64,000 nt of DNA from Nitrospira sp. (GTDB lineage Bacteria; Nitrospirota; Nitrospiria; Nitrospirales; Nitrospiraceae): the NCBI GenBank assembly GCA_037045225.1, contig JBAOHZ010000009.1:558001-622000 (forward strand). Direction: 5' to 3'. Each line of letters starts with the position of its first letter. Position 1 is the first letter of the stretch. The notes beneath the pieces were generated by a model. That model searched no databases and was not told where the DNA came from. It saw only the letters and a list, made by a program, of their open reading frames with translations. The position numbers and the translations under genes are program-made. Positions 25,588 to 34,782 of this stretch are shown one piece after another.

Positions 25588-25829
25588 TCTCGGTTTCACA
25601 GCTGCCCGCGCCTCGGATACAGAGACCCGCAGAACCCGACTCCGCTAGCCCGTATGATTGATGACCGTTCATCTCGAAATCGCCAAGCCGCGTCGTGAGA
25701 CCGGCACGCCGAGGTCAGAAGATCTGAGGCGCACTCGTGCAGTACGTCGAAGATCCGAGGGGAGAGCCCGCCGGCTCGTCGGAACGGCGGAGCGTCGATT
25801 GCGGCAGAAGTGCTCATGAATAATGCGGG

Positions 25830-26672
25830 TTAGGAGGCCAGCTTGCTCTGTGCGCTCAAGAAACGCCCCAAGCCATCCTGCCAAGGCGGCATGGTGAATC
25901 CGAGATGATGGAGCCTCTCTGCTGAAAGGACGGAATAGGCCGGCCGCTTCGCCGGTCTCGGCATGTCGACCGTCGTGATCGGCTCAACGGGAATCCGGGC
26001 GTTCGACAATCGGACGATCTCAGCGGCAAACTCATGCCACGTGCACTCGCCGGCGTTCGTCACATGCAACAACCCCTGCGCCGGATGCGCCACCAACTGT
26101 CCAATCATGTCCGCAAGATCTTCGGCAAAGGTCGGGCAACCTCGCTGGTCGGCCACAACCGTCAACTTGGGCCGTTCGGCCGCCAGTTTCAAGATGGTCT
26201 TGACGAAATTCCTCCCGTGAAGACCATAGAGCCAGGCGGTACGCACCACCAGGGTGTTTTGGCAACAGGCCAACGCACGCTGCTCGCCGGCCAATTTGGA
26301 CGCACCGTAGACGCTCACAGGATGGGTCGGGTCGGTTTCAACATAGGGGCGCGTGCCCCGGCCGTCGAATACGTAGTCGGTGGAAATACAGATGAGCCTC
26401 GCTCCGATGTCAGCGGCTGCGCGAGCCACGCGCTCAGTCCCTTCAGCATTCACCGCCAGGGCCAGGGCCGGATTCCCTTCAGCCCCATCCACATCCGTGT
26501 AGGCGCCGGCATGAATCACGACTTCCGGGACGGCCTCGGCAATGACGCGACCGCAGTCCGGCCGAGTCAGATCGAACGTGGGAAGATCAAGCAACGTCAG
26601 CTGATGCCCGCGTAGCGTCTGCTGAAGATCTCTCCCCAGCTGCCCCTGCGCACCAGTGATTACGATCCGCAC
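25830..26672 (-). CDS. rfbD: dTDP-4-dehydrorhamnose reductase
   Basis: A 280-aa SDR performing the last step to dTDP-L-rhamnose, NADPH reduction of the 4-keto group. GAQGQLGRDL (about 7-16) binds the cofactor, STDYVFDG and VYGASKLAGE carry the catalytic Thr/Ser-Tyr-Lys, and RTAWLYG is a family signature. The GTG at 26672, with GGGGA five bases upstream, overlaps the end of rfbB by 13 bases. It forms an rfbA-B-D block without rfbC. Confidence 0.92.
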   Translation of the reverse strand: MRIVITGAQGQLGRDLQQTLRGHQLTLLDLPTFDLTRPDCGRVIAEAVPEVVIHAGAYTDVDGAEGNPALALAVNAEGTERVARAAADIGARLICISTDYVFDGRGTRPYVETDPTHPVSVYGASKLAGEQRALACCQNTLVVRTAWLYGLHGRNFVKTILKLAAERPKLTVVADQRGCPTFAEDLADMIGQLVAHPAQGLLHVTNAGECTWHEFAAEIVRLSNARIPVEPITTVDMPRPAKRPAYSVLSAERLHHLGFTMPPWQDGLGRFLSAQSKLAS

Positions 26673-27688
26673 GCCGTCCCCTGCTGCAACCGCTTCGCGT
26701 ACTGCTGTTGATAGTAGGCCTTGAACTCTCCGGACTTGATCGTCCGCCACCAACTCTCATGCGTACGATACCACTCAACCGTTTCCTTCAGCCCCTCCTC
26801 GAACGGCACTTGCGGCGACCAGCCCAAAGCCCGCAGCCGGCTGCAGTCGATCGAGTAGCGACGATCGTGTCCGGGGCGGTCCTGCACCAAACGGATCAGC
26901 GACCGAGACTTTCCCAGTGTCCCGACGATCTGTTCGGCCACGGTGATATTCTCACGCTCGTTCCCGCCGCCGACGTTGTACACAGTCCCCAGCTGCCCCT
27001 GTTCGAACACATGCTGGATCCCCGCCACATGGTCATGGACGGACAACCAATCCCGGCATTGTTTGCCGTCGCCGTATAACGGAAGCGGCTCCCCGTCGAT
27101 CGCGTTGGTCGCAAATAACGGAATAAATTTCTCGGGGTATTGGTTCGGCCCATAGGTATTGCTTCCACGCGTGACCAGCACCGGAAACTGGTAGGTCGTC
27201 CAATAACTCAGCACCAGCAAATCCCCTCCGGCCTTGCTCGCCGAATAGGGACTTCGTGGTTCCAATCGATCGTTCTCCGTAGAGCTGCCCTGCTCGACAC
27301 TACCGTAGACCTCATCGGTGCTGACCTGCAGAAACCGCCGCACTCCGGCCCGTCGCGCTTCCTCCAATAGAATGCCCGTCCCCACGACGTCCGTGCGGGC
27401 AAACGCCCCGGGATCGAGAATCGACCGGTCCACGTGGGTTTCCGCAGCGCAATTGATGATGCCTTCAATGCGGTGTTCCTGCAGAATTGTGTGCACGACT
27501 GGTTGATCACCGATGTCGGCGTGCACGAAGGCATACTGCGGATGCCCGGCGAGGTCAGCGAGATTCTCCAGATTGCCCGAATACTTCAACGCATCGAGAT
27601 TCACCACCGAATGAGAGCCGCTCTGAATCAAGCGGCGTACCAGGTGCGATCCGATAAAGCCGGCCCCGCCGGTGACAAGTAGTCGCAT
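26660..27688 (-). CDS. rfbB: dTDP-glucose 4,6-dehydratase
   Basis: A 342-aa extended SDR forming dTDP-4-keto-6-deoxyglucose. It has GGAGFIGSHL (7-16), the AAETHVDRSI motif (about 81-90), VSTDEVYGS (about 120-128) with the catalytic Thr-Asp-Glu, and SPYSASKA with Y and K. The ATG at 27688 directly abuts the rfbA stop. The product can feed dTDP-rhamnose or dTDP-amino sugars, so it might also supply other enzymes in the locus. Confidence 0.95.
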   Translation of the reverse strand: MRLLVTGGAGFIGSHLVRRLIQSGSHSVVNLDALKYSGNLENLADLAGHPQYAFVHADIGDQPVVHTILQEHRIEGIINCAAETHVDRSILDPGAFARTDVVGTGILLEEARRAGVRRFLQVSTDEVYGSVEQGSSTENDRLEPRSPYSASKAGGDLLVLSYWTTYQFPVLVTRGSNTYGPNQYPEKFIPLFATNAIDGEPLPLYGDGKQCRDWLSVHDHVAGIQHVFEQGQLGTVYNVGGGNERENITVAEQIVGTLGKSRSLIRLVQDRPGHDRRYSIDCSRLRALGWSPQVPFEEGLKETVEWYRTHESWWRTIKSGEFKAYYQQQYAKRLQQGTACGS

Positions 27689-28423
27689 TTAGAACTCCAT
27701 CCTATTCGCCCCGGTCTGGGCCACGAGCTGGTTGGCTGCCAACAGGGATTCGATCGTGCCGGCATCCGTCCACCAGCCATCCAGCACATCCCAGGTCAAC
27801 TCCCCGGATGCAATGTAGGCATTATTGACGTCCGTAATTTCCAATTCGCCGCGCCCCGACGGTTTCAATGTCCGGGTAATCTCGAAGACACGGGCATCAT
27901 AAAAGTAGATTCCGGTGACCGCATAGGACGAGCGAGGCTGTGCCGGCTTTTCTTCGATGCTCAGCACCCGATCGCCTTCGAGGTGCGGCACCCCGAACCG
28001 TTGCGGATCCTTCACTTCCTTGAGGAGGATCTTTGCGCCTCTTTTCTGCGCGCGAAACGCCCCTGCGGCCTTCGCAATATTCCCCTGAATCAAATTGTCG
28101 CCCAACACCACGCAGATCGGGCCGTCATCGGCAAAATGCTCCGCTAGCCGCAGCGCATCGGCGATGCCGCCCTCTCCTTGCTGATAGGTGTAGCTGAGAT
28201 GCTTCAGGCCGAAATCACGACCGTTTCCCAACAACTTCAGGAAGTCACCCGCGCTGTTCCCGCCTGTCACCAACATCACTTCCGTAATGCCGGCATTGAC
28301 CAGCGTCTGGATGGGGTAATAGATCATCGGCTTGTCATACACCGGCAGGAGATGTTTGTTCGTCACTTTGGTCAGCGGGAGTAAGCGAGAACCGAGCCCT
28401 CCGGCAAGCACGACACCTTTCAT
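27689..28423 (-). CDS. rfbA: Glucose-1-phosphate thymidylyltransferase (short form)
   Basis: A 244-aa nucleotidyltransferase making dTDP-glucose. VLAGGLGSRLLPLT (5-18) binds dTTP, KHLLPVYDKPMIYYP follows, LGDN (about 107-110) holds the metal Asp, and GWWTDAGTIESL closes the domain. It is about 45 residues shorter than the usual 290-aa RmlA, lacking the C-terminal allosteric extension, as in SpsI-like enzymes. It may therefore be less sensitive to dTDP-rhamnose feedback. It leads the rfbA-B-D unit. Confidence 0.93.
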   Translation of the reverse strand: MKGVVLAGGLGSRLLPLTKVTNKHLLPVYDKPMIYYPIQTLVNAGITEVMLVTGGNSAGDFLKLLGNGRDFGLKHLSYTYQQGEGGIADALRLAEHFADDGPICVVLGDNLIQGNIAKAAGAFRAQKRGAKILLKEVKDPQRFGVPHLEGDRVLSIEEKPAQPRSSYAVTGIYFYDARVFEITRTLKPSGRGELEITDVNNAYIASGELTWDVLDGWWTDAGTIESLLAANQLVAQTGANRMEF

Positions 28424-28570
28424 ACATCACCCCCAGCGTCACAAGCCCATCGGATCAGCGGGACGGATACTCGCTGCGCGAAACGGCCGTTGCCATCCCC
28501 CATCGATTGGATCGTAACGTCTCGCCCCAGCTTCAGACCAGAAAATTCGCTCATATCGTCCGGTGCCCCG

Positions 28571-29650
28571 TTATCCGATGAGCTGTTCATACACCGCGAC
28601 CGTCTGCCTGGCCGTACGATCCCATACAAATTCCTTCGCTCGGGCAATCCCGCACGCCCGCAGCGTCGCCTGCACATCGGATGAGCCCAACACCTTGACG
28701 AGGGCGTCGGTCAACGACTCGGCTCGATGTGGATCAATCAATTCCGCCGCATCACCTGCGACTTCAGGCAGTGAAGAGGCGTTCGAACAGATCACCGGGC
28801 AGCCGCACCCCATCGCCTCCAACACCGGTAGACCGAACCCCTCGTAGAGCGAGGGAAACACAAACACGGTGGCCTGCTGATAATACGCCACGAGTTCCCG
28901 GTCGGATACCACGCCGACCAGTTTAGTGTGGGCACCGATGCCATGATGTTCGACGGCCGCTCGAATATCGAGGCGTTTGCAGACATCACCCGCCAGGACC
29001 AGATCGAACCGGCTGCGCAGCGTCTCAGGGAGTTTCGCAAACGCGTCAATGAGCAGGCCGACATTTTTGGTCGGGTCGGCACCGGCAACACAGAAGACGT
29101 AGGGTTTGTTTTCGCCTCGATGCTCGGCCGGCCGAAACCGCTCGGCATCGAGGCCCAGTGACGTCACGGTCACCTGTTCGGGGCGAAGCGGAACGTGCGC
29201 CAGCAAATCACGCCGAGAATGTTCGGAGATCGTAATGACGTGATCGATCTTTTCCCAGCGGTCCCCGACCAACCACTGTTCGATGCGACTATTGAGATTG
29301 GTCCGCGCACGGAGCACCGGAAACAGCAACGGCTTGACGTCATGGATGGTGGCCACGAACCGTCCGCGTTTCCAGGCCACGCAGGAATCGTACGGGAAGT
29401 GAAGTACATCGTACGGACCGACGAGGAGCGGCGCCACCTGCTCCCAGAAACGGCGACGGAACAGCGGGAACCGGATCACACGATAGCGCATATTCGGGCG
29501 CACGGTGAACGGATGTTCCGCATGAGGGATCAGAATCTCGTAGTGATTCACCTGATCGACGCGCCCCAGCGCCTCGATCAGTTCCCGGGCATACCGTCCG
29601 ATGCCCACAGTCGCATTCTTGAGATGCCAGGCGGCGATGACAATCTTCAC
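28571..29650 (-). CDS. Glycosyltransferase family 4
   Basis: A 359-aa GT-B retaining transferase. The N-terminal half starts KIVIAAWHLK with GIGRYARELIEAL, typical of mannosyl- and rhamnosyltransferases. The C-terminal nucleotide-sugar site has VSDRELVAYYQQA and SLYEGFGLPVLEAM, the E-x7-E motif. The GTG at 29650 aligns with the family start; the frame runs to a TTG at 29701. It sits next to the rfb genes, so a dTDP-rhamnose or GDP-mannose/fucose donor is plausible. Confidence 0.88.
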   Translation of the reverse strand: MKIVIAAWHLKNATVGIGRYARELIEALGRVDQVNHYEILIPHAEHPFTVRPNMRYRVIRFPLFRRRFWEQVAPLLVGPYDVLHFPYDSCVAWKRGRFVATIHDVKPLLFPVLRARTNLNSRIEQWLVGDRWEKIDHVITISEHSRRDLLAHVPLRPEQVTVTSLGLDAERFRPAEHRGENKPYVFCVAGADPTKNVGLLIDAFAKLPETLRSRFDLVLAGDVCKRLDIRAAVEHHGIGAHTKLVGVVSDRELVAYYQQATVFVFPSLYEGFGLPVLEAMGCGCPVICSNASSLPEVAGDAAELIDPHRAESLTDALVKVLGSSDVQATLRACGIARAKEFVWDRTARQTVAVYEQLIG

Positions 29651-29738
29651 AGACTCGGCATCCCTCTCATGCAGTGGCACGACGAACGGGATGCGAAACA
29701 AACCCGCCGACGTCGTTCATCCGAGCGGCTGCCCCCGA

Positions 29739-30536
29739 TCAGACACGTCGAGGAAATTTTTCCACCAGCGTATGGCCGAATCGGCGTTGCTCCGATCGTT
29801 TAACCAACTTGGCTCTCACATCGGTGAGACGCCGTTGAAACCAATTGCCACGGATCGTCCGACCCCACTTCTGTTTGAAATGGGCCATATTGTGGTCCCA
29901 GTATTGGTCGGTCTCCGTACGAGACACCGCAACCTGAGTGACTTTTGAGAAATGATGGATGAGCGCCGAGCCGGTCATCGCGACGGAAAACCCTGCCGCC
30001 TTGGTGCGCCAGAGGAAATCAGTATCTTCGCAGCCGCCATAAGAAAAGGCCTCATCGAACAGGCCAATCCGATCGAACACCGCGCGGTCGATCAACATAC
30101 AAGGCGCATAGAGTTCCCGCCGCACCGCCCCGGCGCAGGCCTGAGTAAACTCGCGGGCATAGGCCGCCAAGTCATAGTCCAGGGGTCCTTCTCGAGCCGA
30201 GGGACACACAATGCCGTACTCGCCTTGTTCCATGAACGCCAACAGGGCTTCGCTCCACCCCGCGGTCATGAGCAGGTCGTTGTTCAGGATACCGATGACA
30301 TCACCTCGACTGGCACGTATCCCCTGGTTCCAGGCCTTCGCACAGCCAAGGTTTTGCGCATTGGAAATGACGGTCGCATCGACGCCCCGAAGATATTCCG
30401 CGGTCCCGTCCACACAACCGTTGTCGATCAGAATCAGCTCAAACGGAGCGGGGGTATAGGCCTTGATCGACGCGAGGCATTGTCGAGTGAACTCGAGTTG
30501 ATTGTAGAGCGCAATCACGAGGCTGAGTGATTTCAT
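29739..30536 (-). CDS. Glycosyltransferase family 2
   Basis: A 265-aa GT-A inverting transferase without membrane anchors. It begins LSLVIALYNQLEFTRQCL, with LIDNGCVDGT (about 35-44) and NLGCAKAWNQG, the standard nucleotide-binding half. GILNNDLLM (about 84-92) carries the metal-binding position, here NND rather than DxD. GGCEDTDFLWR near 168-178 holds the catalytic ED. The pattern matches rhamnosyltransferase-like GT2 enzymes of O-antigen clusters. Confidence 0.88.
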   Translation of the reverse strand: MKSLSLVIALYNQLEFTRQCLASIKAYTPAPFELILIDNGCVDGTAEYLRGVDATVISNAQNLGCAKAWNQGIRASRGDVIGILNNDLLMTAGWSEALLAFMEQGEYGIVCPSAREGPLDYDLAAYAREFTQACAGAVRRELYAPCMLIDRAVFDRIGLFDEAFSYGGCEDTDFLWRTKAAGFSVAMTGSALIHHFSKVTQVAVSRTETDQYWDHNMAHFKQKWGRTIRGNWFQRRLTDVRAKLVKRSEQRRFGHTLVEKFPRRV

Positions 30537-30542
30537 GGACGC

Positions 30543-31622
30543 TTAAAGTACCTGTGCGCACAACTTCAATAGATACGACGCCCGATGGGCTGTCGTATGA
30601 TAGGCCAGCACATGCGAATAGGCAGACTCGGCCATCCGCTGCCGTTCGGCTTCATCGTCGCGGAGCCGCCGCACCCAATAGGTCAGATCGCTCAAATCCG
30701 GCCGACAGAACACGGCGTGGACACCGTGTTCGAAGTTATGCGGAATGTCGATGTCCGGAGCCTCGGAGATCAACGGGGTTTTCGCCGCCACAATTTCCCA
30801 ATAACGCACCGTGTCGAATCCGCCACCGCGAATAGAAAGCGCCGTCTTTGAACGGCCCAAGAGCAAGCGATACGCCTCCCGCCCCATTCTACTCATCGAG
30901 CCTCTGGCCGGAGGATCACCCACCAATTTCGCCGCCATGATGTCAAACCAGGACTCGGCCAGCCTCGACCGCCGATCGGTCGGCTCGGCATAGACCCCGC
31001 CCTCGAACCGGATATCCCTCGCATCCCTCAATAACCTGACCGCGGCCAGTCGCTTTCGGTGCGAAGCCCGCCCGACGAACGAGACGTCGATGTCTCGGGT
31101 CGGACTCGGCGCCCCCGATAACGCCGCCGCACTGACTGAAAACGGCAGGGGAAAGATACGCCCTTCAAACTCCTCACCGTGCGCCGACCTCAGACCTCGA
31201 AACCAGGCCCTGCCCTGTCCAGCGGGTCGCTTGCGATACTCGCGCTTAAAATACATCCCGGCTCCGACCGCTCTGAGGAGATCCAGGCGAAGCTGCGCAT
31301 CGTCTTCCCCATCGAGCACCACAATAGGAGGGAGCCTCACGTGATCTGCGAGGGTACGGAACGCCGACTGAACCCCTCGTCTCGGCGAAGACAACAGAAC
31401 CAAGTCAAGCTGTCCTGCGCGAAGCCTCTCGACCAGCGCATCCTGCGCCTCCTCACCTTCTCGATCGATGAGGAGAGCCGACGAGCGAGGATCCGGACCG
31501 TGATACGCGGCTTTACGGGGGAAGTCAAAAACATTCTCCCCCCCCAGCACTGTGCAAAGCCCGTCATAGATCTGGTCGGCCAGATAGTCAGGCTCCGAAT
31601 CGGTCAGATAGAGCACCTTCAT
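30543..31622 (-). CDS. CgeB-like glycosyltransferase (GT-B)
   Basis: A 359-aa protein with an N-terminal MKVLYLTDSEPDYLADQI and a C-terminal half resembling the CgeB/glycosyltransferase-1-like group: DVSFVGRASHRKRLAAV, SIRGGGFDTVRYWEIVAAKTPL and a final HTTAHRASYLLKL. SGGGxDxxRyWE-like sequence in the C half is the sugar-binding signature of that group. It lies six bases downstream of the CgeB-to-GT2 border and shares the operon. Donor and linkage are unknown. Confidence 0.78.
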   Translation of the reverse strand: MKVLYLTDSEPDYLADQIYDGLCTVLGGENVFDFPRKAAYHGPDPRSSALLIDREGEEAQDALVERLRAGQLDLVLLSSPRRGVQSAFRTLADHVRLPPIVVLDGEDDAQLRLDLLRAVGAGMYFKREYRKRPAGQGRAWFRGLRSAHGEEFEGRIFPLPFSVSAAALSGAPSPTRDIDVSFVGRASHRKRLAAVRLLRDARDIRFEGGVYAEPTDRRSRLAESWFDIMAAKLVGDPPARGSMSRMGREAYRLLLGRSKTALSIRGGGFDTVRYWEIVAAKTPLISEAPDIDIPHNFEHGVHAVFCRPDLSDLTYWVRRLRDDEAERQRMAESAYSHVLAYHTTAHRASYLLKLCAQVL

Positions 31623-31653
31623 GTCAGTGTGATCGGCTCGATCCTCGTGCGGC

Positions 31654-32163
31654 CTAGGATTTCTCCACGCGAAGCGTCACGTACATATTCTCAACCACAT
31701 TCCAGAGGTGCCGCCGGCAGCGTTTGCGGACATATTCGGGCAGAAATCGAAACGGCTTGCGGGTATCATACCGAACCGACTCAATTCGAAAATTCGTCCG
31801 GATGCCATAATCGGTCGGCGCCTCGAAATACTGAAACGTATCCTCCGTCAAATACCGCACATGCGTCGGATCGCGAAAGGCTCCGCGAGACGTGTAGTAG
31901 GGAACGGTCACGTGTACCTGAGCGCCCGACTTGCACACCCGATAGACCTCTTCCATGAACGGAATCAGCTCGCGCACGTGCTCCATGACATGGCTCAGGT
32001 GAACCACATCAACACAATCGGCCTTGAGCGGCAGCGGCTGTTCGATATTGCAGAGGGCGTTGACCCCTGGCTCCCGTCGGCAGTCAAACCCAATGGCCTC
32101 CCGCTGCTTATTTTTCCCGCATCCAAGATCGATGACAATCACTCCGCAACCACCCTTTCCCAC
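31654..32163 (-). CDS. Small class I SAM methyltransferase
   Basis: A compact 169-aa methyltransferase domain. VIVIDLGCGKNK (about 8-19) is the SAM loop, LSHVMEHV (56-63) the conserved EH, and TVPYYTSRGAFRDPTHVRY is a signature of O-antigen-locus methyltransferases. The start is uncertain: GTG at 32163 or GTG at 32142, the latter with AAGGGTGG upstream. It likely methylates a terminal sugar or modulates chain length by capping. Confidence 0.8.
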   Translation of the reverse strand: MGKGGCGVIVIDLGCGKNKQREAIGFDCRREPGVNALCNIEQPLPLKADCVDVVHLSHVMEHVRELIPFMEEVYRVCKSGAQVHVTVPYYTSRGAFRDPTHVRYLTEDTFQYFEAPTDYGIRTNFRIESVRYDTRKPFRFLPEYVRKRCRRHLWNVVENMYVTLRVEKS

Positions 32164-32214
32164 GCCCGGCCGGCTCCGGCCGGTGGGCCAATCGACCCGG
32201 CACGTCCTCGCCTG

Positions 32215-33252
32215 TTACGGACGCATATCCATCAGATCGACGTAGATATCTTCCAACCGTTTCGTCAGCAGAGCGGCGTCGAATTGTTCTCGGGCTTTCT
32301 CGTAGCTGCGTCGTCCGAACGCGGCCCGTAAGGCCTCATTCTGCAGCAGCTCAATCACGGCGCCCGCATATTGCCACTGCCATCGACACACGAACCCGGT
32401 CACATTGTGCTCGACCAGTTCTGCCTGGGCATTGGCCTTCTTTCGCTGAGGGGTACTCAGCGTCACAACGGGGATGCCGTTGGCCATGGCCTCGGCGATG
32501 ACACACCCGAACGTCTCCCCAATCCGCGAACCATGCGTAAAGATATCGAGACGCCGATAGAAGTCTTTGACATACATGGACGGCTCCAGAAACTCCACTC
32601 GCCCCTGCAGCCCCAGCCCTGTCAGCGTGCTCCGTACCCGTTCCGTCGCACCCTGAAGCAGGCAACGGACTTCCGGCACGTTCCGAAATATTCTCGGCAG
32701 ACTCTTCAAGCAGACATCATGCCACTTCTGATCATCCGGTCGACTACAGCGTCCGATGGTACGGCTGAACGACTTCTCCCCGCCGCCGACCTCTAAGAAG
32801 TCGACCGGGTTGTAGAGCACTTCGTACCGCTTACCAGGCTGGGCTCCATAGCGACGAAAATAGGTCGACCTGGAACTCTCGGAAACAAAGCAGTGGCAGT
32901 CGATGCGGTCCCCTTCCTGTTCGTCCAGCGCATGAAACACATTGGTTTCTACGACGCGAGGGCCGCCGGGGCGACGCGCGGGTAGAGAGCCAGGTTCGTA
33001 GGTCCCGGCTCGGTGAACATGACAGATATCGATGTGGTAGTCGCGTACCAGTTGCGTCAAATCAGGCGGCTCGATGAACACCGGGATGCCGTATCGTTCG
33101 AGCGCCTCAACCCGAACCCCGCCGCCCATGCGGCCACAAGCGAAGACCTCGAACCGCGACTTGTCGAGATATTGGCAGAAAATCTGAAGGGTCTTCTCCG
33201 TGCCACCGAGTTCGAGCCGGTTCGACACATGCAGCACGCGGATCTTTGCCAT
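32215..33252 (-). CDS. Glycosyltransferase family 4
   Basis: A 345-aa GT-B enzyme. It opens IRVLHVSNRLELGGTEKTLQIF, where GGxE is the family acceptor-loop signature. HVHRAG (about 76-81) and the C-terminal GETFGCVIAEAMANGIPVV carry the donor-binding E-x7-E motif. The family uses NDP-sugars with retention of configuration. A 206-bp gap without recognisable signals (33253-33458) precedes it. Confidence 0.87.
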   Translation of the reverse strand: MAKIRVLHVSNRLELGGTEKTLQIFCQYLDKSRFEVFACGRMGGGVRVEALERYGIPVFIEPPDLTQLVRDYHIDICHVHRAGTYEPGSLPARRPGGPRVVETNVFHALDEQEGDRIDCHCFVSESSRSTYFRRYGAQPGKRYEVLYNPVDFLEVGGGEKSFSRTIGRCSRPDDQKWHDVCLKSLPRIFRNVPEVRCLLQGATERVRSTLTGLGLQGRVEFLEPSMYVKDFYRRLDIFTHGSRIGETFGCVIAEAMANGIPVVTLSTPQRKKANAQAELVEHNVTGFVCRWQWQYAGAVIELLQNEALRAAFGRRSYEKAREQFDAALLTKRLEDIYVDLMDMRP

Positions 33253-33458
33253 GAACGGATCCCCCTCAGGACGCTATCGCATTTGCGCAGCCCGTACGAA
33301 TGATGCCCGCAATCTGTGCTAGTTCCCAGACACCTTTTCCCTCAGCCCGGCACGCATACGCGGTGATCGTCGAGCTCAGCGCATTACAGACAGCAGGCCT
33401 CCATTAGACATCCAGACGTCAGACATCACTGGAATGCACCTGCGCACCGATTCCTCGC

Positions 33459-34496
33459 TCACGCCCCCGCCATCCTTCGTTCCAACATGCGAGTGGACGC
33501 CAGACAGACCTCATCCACTGTGATCTGCTGCATACAACTCTCATCCCCGCGCAAGCAGGTCGGATGATAGCAGGCCCGGCAGTCCAAGCCCTTATAGATC
33601 ACCTGGGCCGGTCCGCCGCGCGGCCCCCACCGTTGCGGATAGGTCGGCCCGAACAGCGCCACGACGGGAGTGCCCATCGTGGCCGCAATATGCATCGCGC
33701 CTCCGTCGTTTCCGACGAATAACGCGCACCGTTTGACCAATGCGGCAAACTGCAGCAGCGAAAACTTCCCCGCGACCACGGTGGGCGCGCAACGCGTCTT
33801 GCGGGCAACCTGCTCGGCCACCTCACGTTCACGCTGATCGCCGCCCAGGAGAATCCGGCAGCCAAACCTGTCGGCAAGACGATCGGCCAACTGCGCGAAC
33901 CGCTCATGCGGCCAGACTTTCAGCGAGTAGCGGGCCCCCGGTTGCAACAGCACCAACAAGGGAGAGCCTTGCGCAGACAACAGGCCGGATTCCCGCATCC
34001 AAGTCTCCACCACCTGTTCATCCGCCGGCGAGGTGTACAAGGCAGGCGTGCCCGGCTTCGGGTCCAGTCCCAGGGCGCGCAGGGCACAAAGATCGTAGTC
34101 CACCCGATGCTGATCCGTCGGGCGGGGCTTGGCCACGGTGCTGTACAAGAGCCCTCGCCAGCGATGTTCCGCATTAAATCCGATACGGACGGGCGCACCG
34201 GTCGCCAGACTGATGACGGCCGAGCGATCGCCATCGGTCAGATCGACCACAGCGTCAAAAGCCCGCCCTCGCAGCATCTGCACAAATTTCAGCTGGGCTT
34301 GCCAGGGTCCCTTTTCGAGACACAACACCTCGTTCACGTCGGGATTGTTCGCCAACACCCCTTCCGTTCCACGATTGACCAGTACCGTCAACCGCGCGGG
34401 GGAAAACTCGGCCCGCAACCCGCGCAACACCGGCGTCGACAGGAGCACATCGCCGATATGCCGCAACTTGATGATCAGGATATTCTGGAAATTCAT
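33459..34496 (-). CDS. Glycosyltransferase family 9 (heptosyltransferase-like)
   Basis: A 345-aa ADP-heptose:LPS heptosyltransferase-family protein. NILIIKLRHIGDVLLSTPVL is the N-terminal signature, with D12 of IGD acting as the likely catalytic base. FVGNDGGAMHIAATMGTPVVALFGPT is the C-terminal donor-binding block. It is the first of three GT9 proteins in the window, so it probably adds a later core heptose or related sugar. The ATG at 34496 has GGTGGGG just upstream; the frame starts at a GTG at 34526. Confidence 0.88.
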   Translation of the reverse strand: MNFQNILIIKLRHIGDVLLSTPVLRGLRAEFSPARLTVLVNRGTEGVLANNPDVNEVLCLEKGPWQAQLKFVQMLRGRAFDAVVDLTDGDRSAVISLATGAPVRIGFNAEHRWRGLLYSTVAKPRPTDQHRVDYDLCALRALGLDPKPGTPALYTSPADEQVVETWMRESGLLSAQGSPLLVLLQPGARYSLKVWPHERFAQLADRLADRFGCRILLGGDQREREVAEQVARKTRCAPTVVAGKFSLLQFAALVKRCALFVGNDGGAMHIAATMGTPVVALFGPTYPQRWGPRGGPAQVIYKGLDCRACYHPTCLRGDESCMQQITVDEVCLASTRMLERRMAGA

Positions 34497-34580
34497 CACC
34501 CCACCGACTCTAGCAGATCGTTGCACCGCTGCTCCTTTGACCTACGGCAACGTCGAGAATCGCACATTCGTTCGTCGCTC

Positions 34581-34781
34581 GTGAAGCGTCGTTCGTGTCT
34601 CGTCCGCAGAAAAGAGCCTATGGCGTATAGCTCATGGCGTATGGTCCGAAATAGAGAGTGCGCGTCTTTCCTACCAGCTATACGCCATCAGCCATGCGCT
34701 CTTATCTCCGACAGATACGCCCCACGATTCACGCTTCACAGACGTTGACCACGATGCCGGCGGGCTTTTTCAACAGCCTGC
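34581..34781. repeat. Nested inverted-repeat element in an intergenic gap
   Basis: The gap 34497-34782 contains a 13-bp perfect inverted repeat, ATGGCGTATAGCT (34620-34632) and AGCTATACGCCAT (34676-34688), with a partial extra copy ATGGCGTATGG at 34634-34644. Outside it is a second pair, GTGAAGCGT (34581-34589) and ACGCTTCAC (34731-34739). The element ends in CGGGCTTTTTCAACAGCC near 34760-34777. No coding frame fits. From memory, similar blocks recur between genes in Nitrospira genomes, so I read it as a dispersed REP/MITE-like repeat. Confidence 0.55.
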
Positions 34782-34782
34782 C

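Noticed and set aside
25596..25817. 73-codon minus-strand ORF between rfbD and the acetyltransferase
   Set aside because: It has no ribosome site, no family resemblance and an Arg/Ser-rich composition expected of a chance GC-rich frame.
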